Positions 35,777 through 45,875 of a DNA stretch of 64,000 nt are shown here, piece by piece. The first letter of the stretch is position 1, and every line of letters begins with the position of its first letter. This DNA comes from Clostridiales bacterium (GTDB taxonomy: Bacteria; Bacillota; Clostridia; Christensenellales; Aristaeellaceae). The notes under the pieces were generated by a model that had not been told where the DNA came from, ran no database searches, and was given only the letters and a program-made list of their open reading frames with translations. Both the position numbers and the translations under genes were made by a program. The stretch covers positions 1-64,000 of the forward strand of contig SFHK01000009.1 in the NCBI GenBank assembly GCA_004556395.1, read 5' to 3'.

Positions 35777-36814
35777 ATGAGTGCAAGAATCGTTACCTTC
35801 GGTGAAATCATGCTGCGCCTGAAGAGCCCCGGTTTTGAACGCCTTTTTCAGTCTCCGACCCTTGAAGCCACGTTCGGCGGCGGCGAGGCCAACGTCGCGG
35901 TCAGCTGCGCGAACTACGGCATGGACGCTTCCTTTGTAACCGTTCTGCCCGACAACGACGTCGCCCGCGCCTGCGCGCGCGAGCTGCGCGGCTTTGGCGT
36001 GGACACGCGCGACATCGTGTACACCGCCGGCCGTATGGGCATCTATTTTGTAGAAAGCGGCGCGGTGCAGCGCCCCAGCAAGGTCATTTACGACCGCGCG
36101 GGCAGCGCCATCGCCGAAGCCAGGCCCGGCGACGTCGACTGGAAAAAGGCCTTCGCGGATGCCGCGTGGTTCCACATCACCGGCATCACCCCCGCCATTT
36201 CCGACGGCGCGCGCCTGCTGGCCATTGAGAGCGTAAAGGCCGCGAAGGAGCTCGGCCTTACCGTGAGCTGCGACCTCAACTATCGCAAGAACCTCTGGAA
36301 GTACGGCAAGACCGCCAGCGAGGTCATGCCGGAGATCGTCAAATATGTAGACGTGGTCATCGCCAACGAAGAGGACGTGCAGAAGGCGCTGGGCATCTCC
36401 GCCGAGAGCGCCGCAAGCGTCGAGGAAGGCAAGATCGACACCAGCGTGTACGAAAGCATCGCCAAGGCCGTCATGAAGGCGTACCCGAACGTAAGCCGCG
36501 TCGCCATCACGCTGCGCGAAAGCAAGTCCGCCAGCCATAACGACTGGAGCGCCTGCCTGTACAACGGCAGGGAATTCCTGCTTTCCCGCAAATATCAGAT
36601 TACCCACATCGTTGACCGCGTCGGCGGCGGCGACAGCTTCTGCGGCGGCCTGATCTACGGTCTGAATACCTGTTCGGACGATCAGTCCGCGCTGGAATTC
36701 GCCGTGGCGGCCTCGTGCCTCAAGCACAGCATCCCCGGCGACTACAACCGCGTGAGCGTAAAAGAAGTGGAAGCCCTGATGAAGGGCAGCGGCAGCGGCC
36801 GCGTGCAGCGATAA
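35777..36814 (+). CDS. kdgK: 2-keto-3-deoxygluconate kinase (PfkB family)
   Basis: The 345-aa sugar kinase has the PfkB N-terminal signature FGGGEANVAVSCANYG and the C-terminal DRVGGGDSFCGGLIYG, whose Asp is the catalytic base and whose Gly-rich turn forms the anion hole. Phosphorylation of 2-keto-3-deoxygluconate feeds the lower Entner-Doudoroff route. The kdgK role is supported mainly by kduI 21 bases downstream, which makes the preceding intermediate in unsaturated uronate breakdown. The KDPG aldolase gene is not in the window. Confidence 0.87.
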   Translation: MSARIVTFGEIMLRLKSPGFERLFQSPTLEATFGGGEANVAVSCANYGMDASFVTVLPDNDVARACARELRGFGVDTRDIVYTAGRMGIYFVESGAVQRPSKVIYDRAGSAIAEARPGDVDWKKAFADAAWFHITGITPAISDGARLLAIESVKAAKELGLTVSCDLNYRKNLWKYGKTASEVMPEIVKYVDVVIANEEDVQKALGISAESAASVEEGKIDTSVYESIAKAVMKAYPNVSRVAITLRESKSASHNDWSACLYNGREFLLSRKYQITHIVDRVGGGDSFCGGLIYGLNTCSDDQSALEFAVAASCLKHSIPGDYNRVSVKEVEALMKGSGSGRVQR

Positions 36815-36835
36815 AGCATTCAGGAGGACAATCAG

Positions 36836-37669
36836 ATGAAGCTTGAAATCCGTTATCCCAGCCATCCCGACGACGCGAAGCACTATACGACCGAGCGTCT
36901 CCGCAGCGACTACCTGATCGAAAAGGTGTTCGAGGCCGACGAAGCCCTGCTCACCTACAGCCACTTCGACCGCATCATCGCCGGCGGTGTCATGCCGGTG
37001 GAGAAGCAGGTGGAGCTGACCGGCGGCAAGGCGCTCGCCAGCGAATACTTCCTTGAGCGCCGCGAACTGGGCGTGATAAACGTGGGCGGCGCGGGCCGCG
37101 TGCTCGTGGACGGCGAGGTGTACGACCTTCTGCCCCGCGACGGCCTGTACGTTGGCATGGGCGCGAAGGAACTGAAGTTCGAAAGCTGCGACAAGGCGAA
37201 CCCCGCCAAGTTCTACATCAATTCCTGCCCGGCGCACACCACCTACCCCACCGTGAAGATCAACATCGCGCAGGCCGCAAAGCGCCCGCTGGGCACCGTC
37301 GAGCAGTGCAACAAGCGCGTGATCAACCAGTACATCCATCCCTCGGTTCTCAAGACCTGCCAGCTGTGCATGGGTCTGACCGAGCTGGAGCCCGGCAGCA
37401 ACTGGAATTCCATGCCCTGCCACACGCACGAGCGCCGCATGGAGGTCTACTTCTACTTCAACCTGAACGACAACATCGTGTTCCACATGATGGGTCAGCC
37501 GCAGGAAACCCGCCACATCGTCATGCACAACGAGCAGGCGGTCATCTCCCCCTCCTGGTCGATCCACTGCGGCGTTGCCACCAGCAACTATGCCTTTATC
37601 TGGGGCATGTGCGGCGAGAATCAGGAATTCGACGATATGGACAACATCGACCCCCGCGACCTCAGGTAA
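36836..37669 (+). CDS. kduI: 5-keto-4-deoxyuronate isomerase
   Basis: The 277-aa cupin-fold enzyme converts 5-keto-4-deoxyuronate, the ring-opened product of unsaturated galacturonate or glucuronate, to 2,5-diketo-3-deoxygluconate. NSMPCHTHERRMEVYFYF (around 195-212) carries the zinc-binding His and Glu residues, and SWSIHCGVATSNYAFIWGMCGEN is the conserved end. Cytoplasmic. Together with kdgK it marks pectin or glycosaminoglycan use. AGGAGG precedes the ATG. Confidence 0.95.
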   Translation: MKLEIRYPSHPDDAKHYTTERLRSDYLIEKVFEADEALLTYSHFDRIIAGGVMPVEKQVELTGGKALASEYFLERRELGVINVGGAGRVLVDGEVYDLLPRDGLYVGMGAKELKFESCDKANPAKFYINSCPAHTTYPTVKINIAQAAKRPLGTVEQCNKRVINQYIHPSVLKTCQLCMGLTELEPGSNWNSMPCHTHERRMEVYFYFNLNDNIVFHMMGQPQETRHIVMHNEQAVISPSWSIHCGVATSNYAFIWGMCGENQEFDDMDNIDPRDLR

Positions 37670-37680
37670 TTCATTCTTCC

Positions 37681-37718
37681 GGCGCTTCCGCCCATCTTCG
37701 CGGAAGCGCCGTTTCTTT
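37681..37718 (+). terminator. kdgK-kduI terminator
   Basis: Stem GGCGCTTCCGC/GCGGAAGCGCC followed by GTTTCTTT. Confidence 0.8.
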
Positions 37719-37723
37719 CCATG

Positions 37724-37768
37724 AAAAACGGAGCGTTCCCACGGTTTCCCGCAGGGACACTCCGTTTT
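37724..37768 (-). terminator. pheST terminator
   Basis: AAAACGGAG and CTCCGTTTT arms enclose a further GGGA/TCCC pairing; the minus-strand product ends in a T run after pheT. Confidence 0.75.
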
Positions 37769-37776
37769 ATGCGATT

Positions 37777-40173
37777 TTACGCGCGAATCTCCGCGCCGCA
37801 GTTCTTCTGGGCATTCTTGAGAATCTTGTCCATCGCGGCCGTGATTTCCGCCTCGGTGAGCGTATGATCGGGCGCGCGGAAGGAAACGGAGAACGCCAGC
37901 GACTTCCTGCCCTTTCCAAGGCGCTCGCCGCGGTACACGTCAAACAGCTTCACGTCCTCGCACAGCTTGCCCGCGGCCTTTTCGATGCAGGCGAGCAGCG
38001 TGCCCGCGCCGACCTCTTCGTTCACCACCAGCGCGATATCGCGGCTGACGGCCGGGAACTTGGGCAGCGGCTTCACCGCCGGAATCGGCAGCGCGCAGGT
38101 CCTGAGCGCCGCAACATCGATCTCCGCAAGGTACGCGCGGCCGGTGATTTCGAACTTCTCGGCGGTCTTCGGGTGAATTTCGCCCATCTGACCCAGCTTC
38201 ACGCTGCCGCCGCGCAGGGTCAGCGTCGCCTTGCGGCCGGGATGATAGTAGCCGTCGCCGCCCGCTTCCACGTCCGGCACAAGGCCGTAGCGCTGGCACA
38301 GGCACATCACGACGCGCTTGAGCGCGAAGAAGTCCACGTTCTCGCCGTACATGCCGATCACCAGCGACGGATGCTCGCCGGGCAGCTCGCCCGCGCCCTC
38401 CGCCTTGATGAACACCGGCGCGAGCTCCATCAGCTTCGCTTCGGCGTTGCCGCGGTTCATGTTGAGCGCCAGCGCGTTCAGCATGGAGGGCGCCAGCGTC
38501 GTGCGCATGACGCTCGTGTCCTCGCCCAGCGGATTGCGGATCACGACGGGATCCAGCCTGCCGTCGCCCGCGTCCAGCCCGAGCTTTTCCACCCACCTGG
38601 GCGAAATGAACGAGAATGTCTGCGCCTCGTAGAAGCCCATGCCCACGAGCATGCGCTTCACGCCGGTGGCGAACGCCTGCTTTTCGTTGCGGTGGCCGGG
38701 CATGGTCTCGCCGGTCATCAGCGTGGAGGGAATGTGCTCGTAGCCGTACATGCGCAGCACTTCCTCGCTCAGGTCGGCTTCGCCGTCGATATCCACGCGA
38801 TACGGCGGAATCTCGCACGTCAGCTGGTCGCCGTCCATCACGGTGTCGATGTTCAGGCTGAGCAGGATGTCCTCCATCTTTTCGTTGCTCACGTCTACGC
38901 CGATGCGGCGGCGGATGCGGTTCGCGTCGGCCTTCACAATCTTCTTCCCGGCGGGATGCGGATAATTGTCGTACGCCACGGGCACAACGTCGCCGCAGCC
39001 GAGCATCGTCACCAGCATGCAGGCGCGATCCAGCGCTTCCATGCACGTCTCCGCGCACACGCCCTTCTCAAAGCGGCCGGAGGATTCCGTGCGGATGCCC
39101 AGCGTGCGGGCGGTCACGCGGTTGTTGCCGCGCTCGAACGTCGCGCACTCAAAGAGCACCGACGCGGTGTCGTTCACGATTTCGCTCTCCTCGCCGCCCA
39201 TGATGCCGGCCAGACCCGTCGCGCGCTCGTTGTCGGCAATGACCAGCATTTCCGGCGTGAGCGTGTGCGTCTTGCCGTCCAGCGTCGTCAGCGTCTCGCC
39301 CTCATGCGCGCGGCGCACGACGATCGTCTGCTCGCGCACCTTGCTCAGGTCGAACGCGTGCATCGGATGGCCGGTTTCCAGCATCACGAAGTTGGTAATG
39401 TCCACGATGTTGTTGATCGAACGCACGCCTGCGCCATACAGATACTCGCGCATCCACTTGGGCGACGGGCCGATTTTCACGTTCGTGATGATTCGGGCGC
39501 AGTAGCGCGGGCAGTTGGCCTCGTCCTCCACGCGCACCTTCGCGTAATCGGAGAACACGCCCTTGCCGTTTTCCGGGAAGGAAATCTCGGGCATGACGAA
39601 ATGCTCGCCCAGCACGGTCGCGCTTTCGCGCGCAACGCCCCACACGCTCAGGCAGTCGGGACGGTTCGCGAGAATCTCGTATTCAATCACGTCGTCGCCA
39701 AGGCCGAACACCTCAGAGACGGACATGCCCAGCGGGTATTCCTCCTGCAGCAGGATAATGCCCTCGTTGCCGCAATGCGGATACAGCGTGTCCGGCACGT
39801 CCAGCTCGGGGCCGGAGCACAGCATGCCGCAGGACTCCACGCCGCGAATCTTGCCGCGCTTGATCTTCACGCCGCCAGGCAGCTCCGCGCCCTCCAGCGC
39901 GCAGCACACCAGCGCGCCCGCGTGCACGTTCGGCGCGCCGCAGACGATCTGCAGCGGCTCGTCCCTGCCGACGTTCACGGTGCAGATGTGCAGATGGTCG
40001 CTGTCCGGATGTATTTCGCAGGTTTCCACGCGGCCGACCACGACGTTCGTGAACTTCGCGGTGTTTTCCCAGCCCTCAACGGCGGTGCCGGTCATGATCA
40101 TGCGGCGCGCGTATTCCTCGGCGGGCATGTCGATTTTCGTGTATTCATTCAGCCATTTCATCGATACCTTCAT
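37777..40173 (-). CDS. pheT: Phenylalanyl-tRNA synthetase beta subunit
   Basis: The 798-aa chain has the N-terminal tRNA-binding (EMAP-like) domain, B3/B4 editing domain with the HPMHAFD motif near 260, B5 domain, catalytic-like module, and the C-terminal ferredoxin-fold anticodon-binding domain (PKFPAVSRDIALVV). It pairs with PheS as an alpha2-beta2 enzyme. AAGGAGG before the ATG and a 14-base gap from pheS indicate one transcript, controlled by the T-box leader. Confidence 0.97.
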   Translation of the reverse strand: MKVSMKWLNEYTKIDMPAEEYARRMIMTGTAVEGWENTAKFTNVVVGRVETCEIHPDSDHLHICTVNVGRDEPLQIVCGAPNVHAGALVCCALEGAELPGGVKIKRGKIRGVESCGMLCSGPELDVPDTLYPHCGNEGIILLQEEYPLGMSVSEVFGLGDDVIEYEILANRPDCLSVWGVARESATVLGEHFVMPEISFPENGKGVFSDYAKVRVEDEANCPRYCARIITNVKIGPSPKWMREYLYGAGVRSINNIVDITNFVMLETGHPMHAFDLSKVREQTIVVRRAHEGETLTTLDGKTHTLTPEMLVIADNERATGLAGIMGGEESEIVNDTASVLFECATFERGNNRVTARTLGIRTESSGRFEKGVCAETCMEALDRACMLVTMLGCGDVVPVAYDNYPHPAGKKIVKADANRIRRRIGVDVSNEKMEDILLSLNIDTVMDGDQLTCEIPPYRVDIDGEADLSEEVLRMYGYEHIPSTLMTGETMPGHRNEKQAFATGVKRMLVGMGFYEAQTFSFISPRWVEKLGLDAGDGRLDPVVIRNPLGEDTSVMRTTLAPSMLNALALNMNRGNAEAKLMELAPVFIKAEGAGELPGEHPSLVIGMYGENVDFFALKRVVMCLCQRYGLVPDVEAGGDGYYHPGRKATLTLRGGSVKLGQMGEIHPKTAEKFEITGRAYLAEIDVAALRTCALPIPAVKPLPKFPAVSRDIALVVNEEVGAGTLLACIEKAAGKLCEDVKLFDVYRGERLGKGRKSLAFSVSFRAPDHTLTEAEITAAMDKILKNAQKNCGAEIRA

Positions 40174-40187
40174 CGTTTATGCCCTCC

Positions 40188-41213
40188 TTAACCCCTGAAC
40201 TGCCTGAGGAAACGAACGTCGTTCTCATACAGATAGCGCATATCCGGCACGTTGTACTTCAGGTTGGACAGTCTTTCCACGCCCATGCCGAACGCGAAGC
40301 CGGAATACTTCCTGCTGTCGATGCCGCACATTTCCAGCACCTTCGGGTTTACCATGCCGCTGCCCAGAACCTCGATCCAGCCGGTGTCCTTGCAGATGCG
40401 GCAGCCCTTGCCGCGGCAGGCCGCGCACGTCAGGTCGACCTCGGCGGACGGCTCCGTGAACGGGAAGAAGCTCGGGCGGAAGCGGGTCGTCACGCCCTCG
40501 CCGTACAGGCGGCGCGCGAAGGTATCCAGCGTGCCCTTCAGATCGCCCATGGAAATATCCTCGTCGATCACAAGGCCTTCCAGCTGGTGGAACACAGGGC
40601 TGTGCGTCGCGTCCGCCTCGTCGGCGCGGTACACGCGGCCGAAGCTGACGATGCGGATGGGCGGCTTGCGCGTGGTCATGATGCGCGCCTGAACGGGCGA
40701 GGTGTGCGTGCGCAGCACCACGTTGTCGTCAATATAGAATGTATCCTGCGCGTCGCGCGCCGGATGGTTCTTGGGAATGTTCATCAATTCGAAGTTGTAG
40801 TGATCCAGCTCAACCTCCGGCCCCTCGACCGCCTCGAAGCCCATGCCGGTGAAGATGTCCAGCAGCTGCTCCAGCACGATCGACATCGGATGCAGGCTGC
40901 CCGCCGAACGCCCCTCCACGGGCATCGTCACGTCGACCTTTTCATTTTCCAGGCGCTTTTCCAGCTCGCGTTCAGCGATTTTCTTCTGCGCTTCGCCGAT
41001 GGCCTCTTCCAGCTTTTCGCGGGCTTCGTTCACCCACTGACCGATTTTCGGACGCATGTCCGCGGCCACCTGACCCATGCCGCGCAGAATGCCAGTCAGC
41101 TCGCCCTTCTTGCCGAGCACGCGCACGCGCACGGCGTCCAGCGACTGGGAATCATTCGCGCTTTTCAGCTCTTCCAGGGTTCTTTCCAGAATCTCGTTAA
41201 TCTTTTCCCGCAT
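40188..41213 (-). CDS. pheS: Phenylalanyl-tRNA synthetase alpha subunit
   Basis: The 341-aa class II synthetase chain has an N-terminal coiled coil (1-85), motif 2 (RIVSFGRVYRADEADATHSPVFHQ) and motif 3 (GFAFGMGVERL). CAACRGKGCRICK near 258-270 is the Cys-rich insertion common in bacterial PheS. Charges tRNA-Phe with PheT. The ATG at 41213 is preceded by GAGGGAG; upstream in-frame codons belong to the T-box terminator. Confidence 0.97.
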   Translation of the reverse strand: MREKINEILERTLEELKSANDSQSLDAVRVRVLGKKGELTGILRGMGQVAADMRPKIGQWVNEAREKLEEAIGEAQKKIAERELEKRLENEKVDVTMPVEGRSAGSLHPMSIVLEQLLDIFTGMGFEAVEGPEVELDHYNFELMNIPKNHPARDAQDTFYIDDNVVLRTHTSPVQARIMTTRKPPIRIVSFGRVYRADEADATHSPVFHQLEGLVIDEDISMGDLKGTLDTFARRLYGEGVTTRFRPSFFPFTEPSAEVDLTCAACRGKGCRICKDTGWIEVLGSGMVNPKVLEMCGIDSRKYSGFAFGMGVERLSNLKYNVPDMRYLYENDVRFLRQFRG

Positions 41214-41245
41214 GGCTCTTCTCCCTCTCCATCTGGTTTCCAAAC

Positions 41246-41495
41246 ATAAAAAGCCCCTGCCGAAGCAGGGGCGAAGCAAGGCTCGCGGTACCACCCGATT
41301 CGCCGGTCGCAACGAACCGGCCTCGCATTCTTATAACGGGAATGACTCCGTTCGCGCCTACTGAACCGTTCAGCGCGAAGGCTCACGGGCGAACTTCCCC
41401 GGTTTTCCGTCCGCCGCGCTTCCAGCCGATGGCGCGGCTTCTCTTGTGAACGGTTCTGACCGGCTACTTTTCCCTTTCACAGCCTTTGAATCCGT
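41246..41495 (-). ncRNA. T-box leader riboswitch of pheST
   Basis: On the minus strand the T-box sequence CGGGTGGTACCGCG is at about 41282-41298, followed by a strong hairpin CCCCTGC-TTCG-GCAGGGG and TTTTT (41248-41273), the terminator arm. Upstream, an AGTA S-turn and a CCGGT/ACCGG stem frame GAAGTTCG, giving a UUC (Phe) specifier. Uncharged tRNA-Phe stabilises the antiterminator and switches pheST on. This fills the gap between pheS and the ruvX fusion gene. Confidence 0.93.
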
Positions 41496-41498
41496 GTA

Positions 41499-41527
41499 AG
41501 CATATCACACTCGCGTTCAAAACGCAA
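41499..41527 (-). promoter_or_regulatory. pheST promoter
   Basis: TTGCGT and TATGCT 17 bases apart on the minus strand, just upstream of the T-box leader. Confidence 0.5.
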
Positions 41528-41539
41528 ATTAAGTTTCGC

Positions 41540-42340
41540 TTACTTATCGTCGTCCTCATCGTCCTCCGCTTCGGCGTACTCGGCTTCCTCGTCGTCCTCA
41601 TCCGCCTCGGCGATTTCGAGATAGCGATTGAACACGCTTTCCATCTCACCTTCATCCTCGATGGAGGCGTACACATCGTTGCCCTCGTCGTCCTGATCGA
41701 TGCGCAGAACCACGGCCTCGTCCTCTCCGATGTCCTCCATTTCCTCGGCGGGCGCGAGAATCACGTAGCTGTTTCCGTTCCATTCCAGCGTCATCAGGTG
41801 CTGGAATCTGAGCTTGTGGCCCTCGTCGTCAATCAGCTCAACAATGTTGTCCTCTTCCATGTATCCGTCCATCAGCCTATATACCTCTCTTTCGCCGGTT
41901 TCCCGGTTCGATTGACCCATTTCCCGCCAGCCGCCCGCATCCAGAAACGCCTGGAGGATGCACACGGCGGCCATCTTGTCGATAACCTGCTTTCGACCCT
42001 TTCGGCTCACGCCCGCGTCGATCAGCACACGCTCTGCGCTGACGGAGGTCAGCCGCTCGTCCTGAAAACGCACCTGCAGCCCCATTTCGGAAAGCCGCCC
42101 CGCGAACGCGCGAACGCGCCCGGCCTGCAGACCCTCCTCGCCGCTCATGCGCATGGGCAGCCCCAGCAGGAGCTGATCCGTTTCATACCGCCGCGCCAGC
42201 TCGCCGACGCGCTTCAGGTCGCGCTCGAGACCCTCGGTAAAGATGGTCTCCACGCCCTGCGCGGTAATGCCCAGAAGGTCGCTCACCGCCACGCCGATGC
42301 GCCGCTCGCCCACGTCCAGAGCCAGGATTCGCTTGACCAT
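41540..42340 (-). CDS. Fusion: RuvX/YqgF resolvase-like domain + DUF1292 domain
   Basis: A 266-aa frame joins two proteins that are separate neighbours in most Firmicutes. Residues 1 to about 140 are RuvX/YqgF, an RNase H-fold nuclease linked to pre-16S rRNA processing, with ALDVGERRIGVAVSD, QDERLTSVSAE and IDKMAAVCILQAFLD supplying the acidic residues. Residues from about 165 are DUF1292 (MEEDNIVELIDDEGH, acidic C-terminal tail EDDEDDDK). An internal GAGAGG lies about 11 bases before an ATG at the DUF1292 start, so separate translation is also possible. GGGAGG precedes the ATG at 42340. Confidence 0.85.
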   Translation of the reverse strand: MVKRILALDVGERRIGVAVSDLLGITAQGVETIFTEGLERDLKRVGELARRYETDQLLLGLPMRMSGEEGLQAGRVRAFAGRLSEMGLQVRFQDERLTSVSAERVLIDAGVSRKGRKQVIDKMAAVCILQAFLDAGGWREMGQSNRETGEREVYRLMDGYMEEDNIVELIDDEGHKLRFQHLMTLEWNGNSYVILAPAEEMEDIGEDEAVVLRIDQDDEGNDVYASIEDEGEMESVFNRYLEIAEADEDDEEAEYAEAEDDEDDDK

Positions 42341-42409
42341 GCCGCCTCCCGAAAAAAGACCCGGCAAACGCGCTGCCGAGCCGTTTCATATTGCTCCCCC
42401 TGCGCCCGG

Positions 42410-42682
42410 CTACCTGAGCTTCTTTTCGTGCTGCTCCACGTAAAAGCGGACGAACTCCTCCAGGATTTCGTCTCTTTCCACGCGGCGAATCAGGGAACGG
42501 GCGTTGTTGTAGCTGGTGATATACGTCGGATCTCCGGAGATGATGTACCCTACCAGCTGCATAATGGGATCGTGCCCCTTCGCCTTCAACGCCTCATACA
42601 CGTACTGAATGACTTCCTTCGCAGAGTCAGGGGTATCGGTGGGAAACGCAAAACTTCTGGTCTCTCCCATTTGATCGCTCAT
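42410..42682 (-). CDS. ireB: IreB family regulatory phosphoprotein
   Basis: The 90-aa protein (FPTDTPDSAKEVIQYVYEAL..., DPTYITSYNNARSLIRR) matches IreB/YrzL (DUF965), a small substrate of the IreK Ser/Thr kinase whose N-terminal threonines are phosphorylated and which affects cephalosporin resistance in enterococci. It precedes the ruvX-DUF1292 fusion, the conserved Firmicutes order; alaS, often upstream, is absent. Confidence 0.93.
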   Translation of the reverse strand: MSDQMGETRSFAFPTDTPDSAKEVIQYVYEALKAKGHDPIMQLVGYIISGDPTYITSYNNARSLIRRVERDEILEEFVRFYVEQHEKKLR

Positions 42683-42721
42683 GGTACACCGCCTTCCCGG
42701 TTAAGCTGTATAATCATAGAT

Positions 42722-42750
42722 AGTATAACACAATCCGGCGCATAAGTCCA
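42722..42750 (-). promoter_or_regulatory. ireB promoter
   Basis: TGGACT and TATACT 17 bases apart on the minus strand, 40 bases before the start codon. Confidence 0.5.
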
Positions 42751-42796
42751 TACCTCAGGCGAATTTTCGCAGGGAAATGACGCAATTTTCCGAATT

Positions 42797-43585
42797 TTAT
42801 CCATACAGCCGTCCCACAATCCAGTTTGACAGCCGCGCGGGAAGCAGCTTTGCAAGCACCGCGAACAGCTTGTACTGCGCGCCGATGGCGTACAGCGGCT
42901 TCACGCGCTTCTTTCCGGCGATTTTCGCAAGGTACGTGCCCGCAGCGTCCGGGGACATGCCGTTCCGTTCGTCCTTCTCCATGGCGGAAACCGCCTTCTC
43001 AATCCGGCCGCCGTATACGTCGTCGCCCACGGCCGACTTCTCCCGCGCCGCCGTGAAGCCGGTGTGAATATCGCCCGGCATGACCGCGCACACGGAAACG
43101 CCGAACGGCGCGACCTCGTTTCGAAGCGCCAGCGCATACGCGTTGATCGCCGCCTTGGTGACCGAATACCACGCCTGAAACGGAATCGGCAGGATTCCGG
43201 CGATGGAGCTGGTAAACAGAATCCGTCCGCCGCGCTGCGCGCGCATCGCGCCCAGCACCGCGCGGGTCACATTGTCCGCGCCAAGCAGGTTCACGCGAAT
43301 CAGCTTCTCCGCTTCCTCCGCGCGCGTGAACTCCACCGCGCCCGATATGCCGAACCCGGCGTTGTTGAGCAGAAGGTCGATTCGCCCCTGCTCCTCTATC
43401 ACGCGCGCAACGGCCGCGCGCACCTGCGCTTCGTCCGAAATATCGCAGCCAATGTGCTTCACATCCGGCGCGGCGCGGTCGGTACGGCTGAAATCGTACA
43501 CCGTCCAGCCGTCCCGCGCAAGCGCCTTCGACGCGGACAGACCGATTCCGCTGCCCGCGCCGGTCACAATCGCAACCCTACTCAT
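42797..43585 (-). CDS. Short-chain dehydrogenase/reductase next to an SPT-like enzyme
   Basis: The 262-aa classical SDR has TGAGSGIG near the N-terminus, NNAGFGISG, the Ser of TSSIAG and the YSVTKAA Tyr-Lys pair. Its C-terminal hydrophobic end (LFAVLAKLLPARLSNWIVGRLYG) could associate with the membrane, as in ketosphinganine reductases. The gene starts one base after the stop of the SPT-like gene, so the SDR may reduce that enzyme's 3-keto product. This role is inferred from context; general SDR substrates are not excluded. Confidence 0.82.
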   Translation of the reverse strand: MSRVAIVTGAGSGIGLSASKALARDGWTVYDFSRTDRAAPDVKHIGCDISDEAQVRAAVARVIEEQGRIDLLLNNAGFGISGAVEFTRAEEAEKLIRVNLLGADNVTRAVLGAMRAQRGGRILFTSSIAGILPIPFQAWYSVTKAAINAYALALRNEVAPFGVSVCAVMPGDIHTGFTAAREKSAVGDDVYGGRIEKAVSAMEKDERNGMSPDAAGTYLAKIAGKKRVKPLYAIGAQYKLFAVLAKLLPARLSNWIVGRLYG

Positions 43586-43586
43586 T

Positions 43587-44756
43587 TTACTTCTTCAGAA
43601 CCTTTTCGAAGATATCCAGCGCCTCGTCGATCAGCTCAGTCGTCAGCGTGGCCATATAGCTCGTGCGCAGCAGACAGTTGCCCGGCTGCGTGGCCGGCGG
43701 CAGCACGGGATTCACATATACGCCCGCTTCGAACAGCTCGCGCGCCTTCTGAAGCGTGTTTTCCTCCGAATAGGTGTAAATCGGGATGATCGGCGTGTCC
43801 GCGTCGATGATCGGGATGCTGCGGGCATGGAAGCCCTTGCGCGCGTACGCCGCCAGATCGGACAGGCGCGTCACGATGGACGGATCGCGCCTGATAATTC
43901 GAAGCGCCGTCAGCGCCACCGCGCAGTTGGCCGGCGGAATGGACGCGCAGAAGATATACGGGCGCGACGTGTGCATGACGTAGTTCACGACCTCTTTGGA
44001 AGCCGCCATGTAGCCGCCCAGCGACGCCAGCGACTTGGAGAACGTGCCCATGTAAATGTCCACCTGATCCTCCAGCCCGAAATAGCTGGCGGTTCCGCGG
44101 CCGCCTTCGCCGATAACGCCCAGCGCGTGCGCGTCGTCAACCATCACGCGCGCGCCATACTTCTTCGCCAGATGGCAGATTTCCGGCAGGTTGGCAATGT
44201 CGCCGCCCATCGAGAACACGCCGTCGGTCACAATCAGCCGTCCGGCGCTGTCCGGAATCTTCGCCAGCTGCTTTTCCAGCGCTTCCATATCGGCGTGCGG
44301 ATAGGTCAGCATGCGGCCATAGCTCAGGCGGCAGCCGTCGTAGATCGACGCATGGTTTTCCGCGTCGCAGATCACATAATCGCCGTGGCCGACGATCGAG
44401 GAAATAATGCCCAGATTCGTCTGGAAGCCGGTGGAAAACGTGACGATGCCGTCCTTGCGCAGGAACTCGGCCAGCTCCTTTTCCAGCTCCAGATGCATCT
44501 GAAGCGTGCCGTTCAGAAAGCGCGAGCCGGAGCAGCCGGAACCGTATTGTTCAAACGCCCTGATACCGGCTTCGATCACCTCCGGATGCGTCGTCAGACC
44601 CAGATAGTTGTTGCTTCCCAGCATGATGCGGCGCTTGCCTTCCATCATGACGACCTTGTCCTGCCGGGATTCGAGCGCGTGAAAATAGGGATAGTTTCCG
44701 GTTTTCTTAATTTCGTCGGGGCGGGTGAATTCTCTGCACTTGGTAAAGATGTCCAT
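43587..44756 (-). CDS. PLP-dependent alpha-oxoamine synthase, serine palmitoyltransferase-like
   Basis: The 389-aa enzyme has the alpha-oxoamine synthase plan: SNNYLGLTTHP, GSGCSGSRFLNGTLQMHLEL, VDDAHALGV (PLP-binding Asp and His) and GTFSKSLASLGGY with the PLP lysine. The SGSRFLNGT block and the end VNPVLPPATQPGN are much closer, by eye, to bacterial serine palmitoyltransferases than to Kbl or BioF. It would condense an amino acid with an acyl thioester to a 3-keto amine. AGGAGG precedes the ATG. It follows the ABC transporter genes by 30 bases, so it may share their transcript. Confidence 0.82.
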   Translation of the reverse strand: MDIFTKCREFTRPDEIKKTGNYPYFHALESRQDKVVMMEGKRRIMLGSNNYLGLTTHPEVIEAGIRAFEQYGSGCSGSRFLNGTLQMHLELEKELAEFLRKDGIVTFSTGFQTNLGIISSIVGHGDYVICDAENHASIYDGCRLSYGRMLTYPHADMEALEKQLAKIPDSAGRLIVTDGVFSMGGDIANLPEICHLAKKYGARVMVDDAHALGVIGEGGRGTASYFGLEDQVDIYMGTFSKSLASLGGYMAASKEVVNYVMHTSRPYIFCASIPPANCAVALTALRIIRRDPSIVTRLSDLAAYARKGFHARSIPIIDADTPIIPIYTYSEENTLQKARELFEAGVYVNPVLPPATQPGNCLLRTSYMATLTTELIDEALDIFEKVLKK

Positions 44757-44786
44757 GGGTTACCTCCTGTGTTGAATTTTACCGTC

Positions 44787-45867
<1,081 letters not shown>

Positions 45868-45875
<8 letters not shown>

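Noticed and set aside
41214..41312. Upstream extension of pheS to 41312
   Set aside because: Those codons are the T-box antiterminator/terminator; ATG at 41213 has a good ribosome site.
43587..44756. Assignment as glycine C-acetyltransferase (kbl) or BioF
   Set aside because: The GSRFLNGT and NPVLPPAT blocks fit serine palmitoyltransferase better, and no tdh or other biotin synthesis gene is adjacent; only a tree can be final.
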